Source: an uncultured Clostridia bacterium
GTDB taxonomy: Bacteria; Bacillota; Clostridia; Oscillospirales; Oscillospiraceae
Assembly: GCA_938049125.1 (NCBI GenBank)
Contig: CALICR010000029.1
Span: forward strand, 1 to 14,500
DNA: 14,500 nucleotides
Reading direction: 5' to 3'
Shown here: positions 1-6,231 of the stretch, in pieces
Layout of the letters: every line of letters begins with the position of its first letter
How positions within the stretch are numbered: position 1 is the first letter of the stretch
Position numbers and translations under genes: made by a program
The notes under the pieces: generated by a model
Database searches by the model: none
The model's input: only the letters and a program-made list of their open reading frames with translations
What the model was told of the DNA's origin: nothing

Positions 1-249
1 CGTGTCCTCCACGTAGACCGCGGGCACCGCCAGGTGCAGGGGCTGCTCCGACAGCGTGGCGGCGCAGCGCACCATGGCGGCGCTGATGTAGTCGTGGCCG
101 TCGAAGGTCTCGCCGCGCAGCGGGATGAACAGCTGGCCCTCCTTCGTCTCGCGGGAGTCGCTGGTGACGCCGTTTACGGTGATGTCTTCAAATTCCGGGG
201 CCACGCGGCCCTTGGTCCATTCGGCGACCTGTTTGAGCGTCAGCTTCAT
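1..249 (-). CDS. murF: MurF, UDP-MurNAc-tripeptide--D-Ala-D-Ala ligase (N-terminal part, cut by window edge)
   Basis: Partial gene: 83 codons from the ATG at 249 run off the left edge. MurF adds D-Ala-D-Ala to UDP-MurNAc-tripeptide in the cytoplasm, the last step of the soluble peptidoglycan precursor. Visible residues carry the N-terminal Mur ligase substrate-binding signature: GVTSDSRETKEGQLFIPLRG at about residues 29-48, then ETFDGHDYISAA. The ATP-binding and C-terminal domains lie outside. The start codon shares four bases (ATGA) with the murE stop, so translation is probably coupled. The position directly after murE is classic. The identification rests on this domain plus context; MurE also has a related domain, but MurE is already present upstream. 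Confidence 0.88.
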   Translation of the reverse strand, partial: MKLTLKQVAEWTKGRVAPEFEDITVNGVTSDSRETKEGQLFIPLRGETFDGHDYISAAMVRCAATLSEQPLHLAVPAVYVEDT

Positions 250-1706
250 TTCTGCGCCTCCATTTCCAGCAGATGGGCGGCCACCTCTTCGCGCTCGTCG
301 AGGTGGACCTTCTCTTTCCCGAGGACCTGGTAGGTCTCGTGGCCCTTGCCGGCCAGGACGATGATGTCGTCCTTTTCGGCGTGGTCCATGGCCCAGCGGA
401 TGGCCTTGCGGCGATTCTCCTCCACGTGGTAGGGCGTATTGAGGCCCTCCGCGCCCTTGAGGATGTCGCGCAGGATGGCATTCGGGTCCTCGGTCCGTGG
501 GTTGTCCGAGGTGAAGACCACGAAGTCGGCGTGCTCCATGCCGATCCTGCCCATGATGGGCCGCTTGATGGGATCGCGGTCGCCGCCGCAGCCGAAGACA
601 GCGATGAGGCGGCCGCGGCAGAAGTCCCGCACGGAGCGGAGGATGTTGTCCAGCGCGTCCGGCGTGTGGGCGTAGTCGATGAGGACCGTAAAGTCCCGGC
701 CCGGGGTGGGCACGACCTCGATGCGGCCCTTGACGCCCCTGGAATTCCGGAGCGCCGCAGCGGCGTCCTTCAGCGGGACGCCCAGGGCCATGGCGCAGCC
801 CAGCACCGTCAGGGCGTTGTAGACCGTGAAGCGGCCCGGGATGCCCATGCTGACGTCCACGGTCTCCGGGCCGCAGCGGACGGTCATGGAGACGGAATCG
901 GGATGGAGGCAGACGTGCTCGGCCCGGAGGTCCGCCTCCGGGTCCTGCACGCCCGTGGTGATGGTGCGGCAGAGCGAGTCCGCCATCATCCGCTTCGCCG
1001 CAGGATCGTCCAGGTTGAAGACACCGGTGTAGCACTGGCGGAACAGCTGGGTCTTGGCCTCGCGGTAGGCATCCATGGTCTTATGGAAGTCGAGGTGATC
1101 CTCGGTCAGGTTCGTAAACGCGCCCACGGCGAAGCGCACGCCCGCCACGCGGCTGAGCGTCAGCGCGTGGGACGAGACCTCCATAACCACGTGGGTGCAG
1201 CCCGCGTCGCGCATTTTGGCGAAGAGGGCCTGGAGCTCGAAGCTCTCCGGCGTCGTGCGCTCCGTGTGGAGGACTTCGTCGCCGATCATGTTCTGGATGG
1301 TGCCGATGAGGCCGACCTTCGCGCCGAGGGTCTGCTCCAGCACCGACTTGAGGATGATCGTCGAGGACGTCTTGCCGTTGGTGCCGGTGATGCCCACCAT
1401 GGTCATGGCGTCGGCGGGGTGGCCGAACCAGTTGGCCCCCAGCCGGGCCAGGGCCTCCCGGGCCGAGGCGACGCGGATATAGGGGACGTCGGCGTCGGGC
1501 TTCCGCTCGCAGAGCACCGCCGCCGCGCCGCGCTCCACAGCCTTGGGGATATAGAGGTGACCGTCGGTCTCAAAGCCGGTGATGGCCACGAAGAGGTCGC
1601 CCGCCGCCGTCTTCCGGGAGTCGTAGCTGACGCCGCTGATCTCGAGGTCCAGCGGGGCCGTCGATTCGAGGACCTGGATGTCCTGGAGCAGTTCCGATAA
1701 TACCAT
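246..1706 (-). CDS. murE: MurE, UDP-MurNAc-L-Ala-D-Glu--meso-diaminopimelate ligase
   Basis: 486 residues, normal for the family. It adds the third stem-peptide residue to UDP-MurNAc-L-Ala-D-Glu in the cytoplasm. Seen: N-terminal domain with SGVSYDSRK near residue 24; ATP loop GITGTNGKTSS at 105-115; the lysine that is carbamylated in this family at K218 (AYREAK); IDYAHTPDAL near 343; and DNPR at 401-404, the motif known to mark meso-diaminopimelate rather than lysine specificity. GKGHE at 453-457 is also conserved. The ATG at 1706 has AAGGA seven bases upstream. There are 47 bases between the PBP stop and this start and a 4-base overlap with murF, so it is an internal operon gene. The DNPR motif predicts a meso-DAP type wall. 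Confidence 0.96.
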   Translation of the reverse strand: MVLSELLQDIQVLESTAPLDLEISGVSYDSRKTAAGDLFVAITGFETDGHLYIPKAVERGAAAVLCERKPDADVPYIRVASAREALARLGANWFGHPADAMTMVGITGTNGKTSSTIILKSVLEQTLGAKVGLIGTIQNMIGDEVLHTERTTPESFELQALFAKMRDAGCTHVVMEVSSHALTLSRVAGVRFAVGAFTNLTEDHLDFHKTMDAYREAKTQLFRQCYTGVFNLDDPAAKRMMADSLCRTITTGVQDPEADLRAEHVCLHPDSVSMTVRCGPETVDVSMGIPGRFTVYNALTVLGCAMALGVPLKDAAAALRNSRGVKGRIEVVPTPGRDFTVLIDYAHTPDALDNILRSVRDFCRGRLIAVFGCGGDRDPIKRPIMGRIGMEHADFVVFTSDNPRTEDPNAILRDILKGAEGLNTPYHVEENRRKAIRWAMDHAEKDDIIVLAGKGHETYQVLGKEKVHLDEREEVAAHLLEMEAQK

Positions 1707-1753
1707 CGTAAATTCCTTCTTTCTATGGTTCCGGCCGGGCCGGTGCTGTTCTG

Positions 1754-4099
1754 CTAATCCTGTGCCGTCTTGTCGGTCAGCTCCACAGTGACGACGGTAC
1801 CGCGGGCCACGGCGCTGCCCGGGGCGACGTCCTGGTCCGTGATGACCACGTCGCCGGAGGCCGTCTTGGCCGCGCCCTTCGTCTGGAGGTAGAGGCCGAT
1901 GCTGCGGAGGGCTTCGTCGGCGTCGGTGACGCGGCAGTTCCGGAGGTCCGGCACCGTCACCGTGTCCGTGGGCTTTTCGGCCCCGCCGAGGTAGAGGATG
2001 ACTTCGGAGTTCCCGGGAATTTCAGCCCCGGGGGCCGGGAGCTGGTCCGTGACCGTATCGCCCTCGCCCTTCAGGGTGCAGCGGAAGCTCTTCTCCGCCA
2101 GGGCCGCCTCGGCCTCGCCGGAGCGCAGGTCCCGCACGTCGGGGACCTCGATGTTGATGCTGCCGATCTCGGCGTCGCTGTAGTCCGGCTCCACGCCCAG
2201 GTAGGGCAGGATATCCGCCAGAACGTCGCGGACCGTCGGCGCGGCCATCTGGCCGCCGGAGATGTAGATGCCCGAGGCGTTCGAGGGCGTATCCAGCGCC
2301 ACGAGCACGATGTACTGGGGATCGTCCATGGGCGCGACGCCCACGAAGGAGACGATGCGGTCCCGCACCGGATTGCCGTTCTCGTCCAGGACGTCAATCT
2401 TTTCCGACGTGCCGGTCTTGCCGCCGATGCGGTAGCCCGGGAGCTGGGCGTTGCGGGCGGTGCCCTCGGAGACGACGCTCTCCATCAGCGCGCACATGGT
2501 GGCCGAGGTCTCCTCGCTGATGGCCTGGCGCAGCACCGTGGTCCCCGTCCGGGAGACGGTGCCGCCCGAGGGGTCGAGCACCTCGCTGACGAGGTGCGGC
2601 TGAAGCACATACCCGCCGTTGACCACAGCGGAGATGGCCCGCACCAGTTGGAGCGGCGTCACCTTGAAGGTCTGGCCGAAGGCGCCGGAGGTGAGGGAGG
2701 CGTCGCTCTTCTCGTCCGTCAGGAGCTCCTTGGCGAAGAAAACGCCGGCGTTCTCGCCGTAGAGGTCGATGCCCGTCTTCTCCATGAGGCCGAAGTTTTT
2801 CACGGCCTCGTAGAATTTCTCGCCGCCGAGGCTGACGCCGATGTCGGCGAAGGCGATGTTGCAGGAGTTCTGAAGGGCCTCCGCCGTGGACTCGGCCCCG
2901 TGGCCCCCGGCCTTCCAGCAGTTGAGGGGCTTGTCGCGGCCCTTGACCTGGGTGGTGCCGCCGCAGAAGAAGCGGCTCTCCAGCGTCGTGGTTCCCTCCT
3001 CCAGCGCCGCCGCCAGGGTGATGGTCTTGAACGTAGAGCCGGGCTCGTAGCCGTCGGAGGTGCAGCGGTTGCGCCACTGGGCCTGCCGGGCCTCGGCCAG
3101 GGCGGCGGAATAGGTCTCGTCCGCTGCGGCGTACTCCGCGGACCCCTCGGCGCAGGCGTCCCGGGCAGCCTTGAGGGTCTCCAGCTCCGCCCGGACGGAG
3201 TCGTCGTAAATTTCAAGGTACTGGTTGGGGTCGTAGCTCCCCAGGGTCGCCATGGCGAGAATTTCGCCGGTGTTGACGTTCATCACGATGCCGAAGGCGC
3301 CCTTCTGGATGTCGTACTTCGAGATGGCGGCCTGCATATTTTTTTCGAGGTAATACTGCACCGTGGCGTCCAGGGTGAGGACGAGGCTGCGCCCGTCGGC
3401 GGCGTCGTAGAACTTCTCGTAGGAGTAGAGCATCTCGGAGTTGCCCGCACCCTTGGTGCGGATGATCTCTCCGGCGGTGCCCTCCAGCACGGAATTGTAG
3501 TAGGCCTCCAGCCCCTCCGCGCCCACGTTGTCGGCGTTGACGAAGCCCAGCACCTGGGCCGCCAGGGAGCCGTAGGGGTAGTAGCGCTGGGAATCCGGCT
3601 CGAGGTAGATGCCGCTGAGCTCATTCTCGTTGATGAAGTCCCGCACCTCGTCGGCCAGCTGCTCCGGAATTTTCTTCCGCACGATCTTATAGTACTTCGT
3701 CGTGTCCGCCGCCTGCTCCCGGATGAAGTCCTCGCGCACATCGAGAATGCGGCTGAGGCCCGAGGCGATGAGGTCCACGTCCTGCTTCTTCGCCGCGATG
3801 GCGTTGGGGTCCAGGAACACGGTCTCCACCGTGGCCGACGTGGAGAGGATGTTCATGTTCCGGTCGTAGAGGACGCCGCGGCTGGCGGAAACGCGGGTGC
3901 TCCGTGTCTGGCTCTGGATGGCAAGGCCCTCGTAGTAGTCGTGGTCCCGGATCATAAGCCGGTACAGCGTACCCACCAGCGGCACGAAGGCGAGCACGCC
4001 GCACAGCGCCAGCAGGAGCAGCATGCGGCCCAGCAGGGCGCGGTTCGCCCGGTCCCGCTCCGGAAACGGGAACCCCCTCCGATGCTTCTTTTCTGCCAT
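1754..4099 (-). CDS. Class B penicillin-binding protein with two PASTA domains (FtsI/SpoVD type transpeptidase)
   Basis: 781 residues from the ATG at 4099, which has GGAGG at 4107-4111 seven bases upstream; a GTG nine codons further out lacks such a site. Layout: short basic cytoplasmic tail, one membrane helix at about 24-46, dimerisation domain (RGVLYDRN near 74), transpeptidase domain with the catalytic STFK at 355-358, SCN at 412-414 and KTGTSEK at 561-567, then two PASTA repeats at about 650-706 and 714-776. It crosslinks peptidoglycan with a SEDS partner at the septum. Its place between ftsL and murE matches both pbpB/ftsI and spoVD of other Firmicutes; sequence alone does not decide whether it serves vegetative division, spore cortex, or both. 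An Ala/Glu-rich insert lies at about 296-343 just before the active-site serine. Confidence 0.94.
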   Translation of the reverse strand: MAEKKHRRGFPFPERDRANRALLGRMLLLLALCGVLAFVPLVGTLYRLMIRDHDYYEGLAIQSQTRSTRVSASRGVLYDRNMNILSTSATVETVFLDPNAIAAKKQDVDLIASGLSRILDVREDFIREQAADTTKYYKIVRKKIPEQLADEVRDFINENELSGIYLEPDSQRYYPYGSLAAQVLGFVNADNVGAEGLEAYYNSVLEGTAGEIIRTKGAGNSEMLYSYEKFYDAADGRSLVLTLDATVQYYLEKNMQAAISKYDIQKGAFGIVMNVNTGEILAMATLGSYDPNQYLEIYDDSVRAELETLKAARDACAEGSAEYAAADETYSAALAEARQAQWRNRCTSDGYEPGSTFKTITLAAALEEGTTTLESRFFCGGTTQVKGRDKPLNCWKAGGHGAESTAEALQNSCNIAFADIGVSLGGEKFYEAVKNFGLMEKTGIDLYGENAGVFFAKELLTDEKSDASLTSGAFGQTFKVTPLQLVRAISAVVNGGYVLQPHLVSEVLDPSGGTVSRTGTTVLRQAISEETSATMCALMESVVSEGTARNAQLPGYRIGGKTGTSEKIDVLDENGNPVRDRIVSFVGVAPMDDPQYIVLVALDTPSNASGIYISGGQMAAPTVRDVLADILPYLGVEPDYSDAEIGSINIEVPDVRDLRSGEAEAALAEKSFRCTLKGEGDTVTDQLPAPGAEIPGNSEVILYLGGAEKPTDTVTVPDLRNCRVTDADEALRSIGLYLQTKGAAKTASGDVVITDQDVAPGSAVARGTVVTVELTDKTAQD

Positions 4100-4171
4100 T
4101 GCCCATCCTCCCGGTCTCAGCGTCACAGCGTGCCCGCGGGCGCGCCGTCTTCTTCCACTCTATGACGCCCC

Positions 4172-4714
4172 TCAGGACAGGTATTCCAGGAAGCCCTCGA
4201 CGCTGTCCCGCAGCGCCCGGTACAGCCGGACGAAGAGGTTCTGGGGCTCCGCCGGGGTGATCTCGGCGTGGTCCCGTGCGCCCACGGTCAGATAGACCGT
4301 CTGGCTGGCCTTGGGCCGGGTCATGCCCAGCTCCGCGGCCCGGGCCTCCACGGCGGCGAGGTCCGTCGCCTCGTCGTAGGCGCTCCGGAGCCGGCTCTGC
4401 TCCGTCTGGAGCTGGGAGAGCTGCGTCTCCAGCTTCGAGACGGCGGAGTCGGCCTCATAGAGCCGCACGTAGCCGAAGACCACCAGCACCGCCAGAAAGG
4501 CCAGCACCGCGCCGCCGATCACGCAGAAGGGCGAGACGCGCACCTGCGCCCGGACGCGCCGGACAGGCTGCGGGGTCTCCTGCGGCACCCGCGGCTCCGC
4601 CGCTTCCCGCTGCGGGACCGGGCGGACGTCCACGGCGGCGCTGCCCCGGGCCAGATAGTCCCCGCCCCGCCGCCGGGCACGATCCGTTCGCTGCTCCGCT
4701 CTGCGCGCTGCCAT
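4172..4714 (-). CDS. ftsL: FtsL-like septum protein (bitopic, coiled coil)
   Basis: 180 residues from the ATG at 4714, with GAGG six bases upstream; a TTG at 4726 overlapping the rsmH stop as TTGA would add four residues. FtsL holds the FtsQLB/DivIB-DivIC complex at the septum and helps activate the septal transpeptidase. Seen: a basic, Arg/Pro-rich cytoplasmic stretch of about 62 residues, a single hydrophobic helix at about 63-86, then a heptad-like region at about 90-125 (KLETQLSQLQTEQSRLRSAY), and a short extracellular tail. Sequence conservation in this family is poor, so the name rests on topology plus the location between rsmH and the PBP. The cytoplasmic tail is longer than in many FtsL proteins. 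The 72 bases to the PBP start show no promoter I recognise. Confidence 0.8.
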   Translation of the reverse strand: MAARRAEQRTDRARRRGGDYLARGSAAVDVRPVPQREAAEPRVPQETPQPVRRVRAQVRVSPFCVIGGAVLAFLAVLVVFGYVRLYEADSAVSKLETQLSQLQTEQSRLRSAYDEATDLAAVEARAAELGMTRPKASQTVYLTVGARDHAEITPAEPQNLFVRLYRALRDSVEGFLEYLS

Positions 4715-4722
4715 GGGCTGCC

Positions 4723-5664
4723 TCAACTTTCTTCGAGCTTCTCCGCGATGCGGAGCTTCGCACTCCGGGCGCGGGGATTTTCCTCCAGCTCCGCGGGGCC
4801 GGAGACAATGGGCTTGCGGGTGACGATCCGGATCTGCGGCTTCTTGCCGCAGACGCAGACCGGGAATTCCGGCGGGCAGGTGCAGCCCTTGGCTGCCTGC
4901 TGCATGGCGCTCTTGACGATGCGGTCCTCCAGCGAGTGGAACGTGATGACCGCCAGCCGCCCGCCCGGGGCCAGCAGCGGGATCGCCGCCTCCATCATCC
5001 GGGACACGGCCCCCAGCTCGTCGTTGACGGCGATGCGGATGGCCTGGAAGCTGCGCTTGGCCGGGTGCTGCTTCTCGCGCAGGGCCGCGGGCGGCATGGC
5101 GCTGCGGATGAGGTCCGCCAGCTCCAGCGTCGTCTCGATGGGCCTTTCGCTCCGGCGGCGCTCGATGGCCGCGGCGATCTTCGGCGCGTAGCGCTCCTCG
5201 CCGTATTCATAGAGAATCTTCCGCAGCGCCGCGGCATCCCAGGTGTTCACGATGTCCCAGGCCGTCAGGCGGTCGGAGCGGTCCATGCGCATATCGAGGG
5301 GCGCATCCGCCATGTAGGAGAACCCCCGGGAGGCGTCGTCGAGCTGCGGCGAGGACACACCGAGGTCGAAGAGCATCCCTGCGGCCCGGGAAACGCCGAG
5401 TTCTGAGAGGACCTCCGTCAGGTTCTCAAAGTTCGCGTGGACCAGCGTCACGCGGTCCTTATAGTCCCGCAGCCGGACCGCCGCCGCGTCCAGCGCGGCC
5501 TGGTCCCGGTCGAGGCAGATGAGGCGGCCGGTCTCCAGCCGCTTCACGATCTCCAGCGAGTGCCCGGCGCGGCCCAGGGTGCCGTCCACATAGACGCCGT
5601 CCGGGCGGATGTTCAGGCCCTCCAGGCATTCGGCCAGGAGCACCGGCTTGTGCGTCAGTTCCAT
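4723..5664 (-). CDS. rsmH: RsmH (MraW), 16S rRNA cytosine-1402 N4-methyltransferase
   Basis: 313 residues, the usual length. It methylates N4 of C1402 in the decoding centre of 16S rRNA using S-adenosylmethionine. Seen: HKPVLLAE at the N terminus, SAM-binding DGTLGRAGHS at 27-36, FDLGVSSPQLD at 99-109, the family signature RGFSYMADAPLDMRMD near 113, FHSLEDR at 242-248, and a cysteine cluster (C261, C263, C270, C272). The ATG at 5662-5664 shares one base with the mraZ TGA; GGAGGAG lies inside the last codons of mraZ, eleven bases upstream. Second gene of the dcw operon, as in most Firmicutes. Confidence 0.97.
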   Translation of the reverse strand: MELTHKPVLLAECLEGLNIRPDGVYVDGTLGRAGHSLEIVKRLETGRLICLDRDQAALDAAAVRLRDYKDRVTLVHANFENLTEVLSELGVSRAAGMLFDLGVSSPQLDDASRGFSYMADAPLDMRMDRSDRLTAWDIVNTWDAAALRKILYEYGEERYAPKIAAAIERRRSERPIETTLELADLIRSAMPPAALREKQHPAKRSFQAIRIAVNDELGAVSRMMEAAIPLLAPGGRLAVITFHSLEDRIVKSAMQQAAKGCTCPPEFPVCVCGKKPQIRIVTRKPIVSGPAELEENPRARSAKLRIAEKLEES

Positions 5665-6080
5665 CAGAAGTTCAGCTCCTCCATCACGGCCCGGAGCTTC
5701 TCCGGCGTCAGCTCCGCCGCCTCCAGCGCCTCATAGGCTGCGGTGTCCCAGATCTCCGCCCGGCTCCCCTGGCCGAGGAACGTGACCTCCTGGCCGAGGC
5801 CCGCATAGCGCCGCAGCGCCGCAGGCAGCAGGAAGCGCCCCTGCTTGTCCGGCTCGCACCGGGCCACATTGGCCAGCAGCACGCGCATCCCCGCGGCCTC
5901 CGTCAGGCTGAGGGCGTCGAGCTTTGCAAGAATGCGGTCCCAGCCCGCCTGGGGGTAGACGAGGAGACAGTGGTCGAGGCCCACGGTCACATAGAAGGCG
6001 TCGCCCAGCTCCGCCCGGAGCTTGGCCGGCACGAAGAGACGGCCCTTGGGGTCCACCGCGTGGTCATATCTTCCGTACAT
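5664..6080 (-). CDS. mraZ: MraZ, transcriptional regulator of the dcw operon
   Basis: 138 residues from the ATG at 6080, chosen because GGGAGG sits about seven bases upstream and the protein then begins MYGRYDHAVDPKGR, the normal MraZ N terminus; the longer open frame upstream would read through the promoter. Two AbrB-like half domains are visible, each with the family DxxxR motif: DPKGR at 10-14 and DKQGR at 78-82, followed by FVPAKLR and LLPAALR. MraZ forms oligomeric rings that bind GTGG-type repeats near its own promoter and repress the operon. Two such boxes are present immediately upstream (see the regulatory entry). Confidence 0.96.
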   Translation of the reverse strand: MYGRYDHAVDPKGRLFVPAKLRAELGDAFYVTVGLDHCLLVYPQAGWDRILAKLDALSLTEAAGMRVLLANVARCEPDKQGRFLLPAALRRYAGLGQEVTFLGQGSRAEIWDTAAYEALEAAELTPEKLRAVMEELNF

Positions 6081-6111
6081 GGCGCGCCTCCCTTCCGGTT
6101 CCTCAGATTCT

Positions 6112-6129
6112 TCCACTTTGCTCCACTTC
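6112..6129 (-). promoter_or_regulatory. Candidate MraZ boxes (two GTGGA repeats, 10-bp period)
   Basis: On the minus strand GAAGTGGA (6129-6122) and AAAGTGGA (6119-6112) are direct repeats with a period of exactly ten bases. They fall at about +1 to +18 relative to the expected transcription start and before the mraZ ribosome site. AAAGTGG-like and TGGG-like repeats with ten-base periodicity are the known MraZ targets in other bacteria. Assigning these as operators is inference from motif and position. Confidence 0.62.
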
Positions 6130-6135
6130 TTTTCC

Positions 6136-6163
6136 ATTATAGCGGATTCCTTTGAAAAAGCAA
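6136..6163 (-). promoter_or_regulatory. Sigma-A promoter of the dcw operon
   Basis: Minus strand: -35 TTGCTT at 6163-6158, 16-base spacer, perfect -10 TATAAT at 6141-6136. Expected start about 6129, giving a leader of about 49 bases before mraZ. No other promoter of comparable quality was seen inside the operon, so mraZ to murF are probably one transcript. Confidence 0.8.
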
Positions 6164-6181
6164 GGGGTTTCCTGCGGCTTT

Positions 6182-6230
6182 GGTCCCGGCGCAGGGCAAA
6201 ACCTGCGACCCAGGCCGCTCCTGCCGGACC
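6182..6230 (-). terminator. Structured 3' end of clpC (possible weak terminator)
   Basis: Immediately after the clpC stop, an outer stem pairs 6182-6190 with 6223-6230 (eight pairs, one bulged C at 6187) and encloses a small hairpin (6191-6195 with 6202-6206). There is no U-tract directly after the outer stem on the minus strand; the nearest is a run of five T about 20 bases on, at the -35 of mraZ. It may slow read-through from clpC into mraZ, or protect the 3' end. Confidence 0.3.
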
Positions 6231-6231
6231 G

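Noticed and set aside
1731..1743. Palindrome CCGGCCGGGCCGG between the PBP gene and murE
   Set aside because: The central one-base loop cannot fold as a hairpin and GC-rich palindromes of this size are expected by chance here.
273..4165. Long open frames on the plus strand opposite murE and the PBP (475 and 523 codons)
   Set aside because: They mirror GC-rich third positions of the real minus-strand genes, have low-complexity Arg/Gly/Val/Ala products and no ribosome sites.
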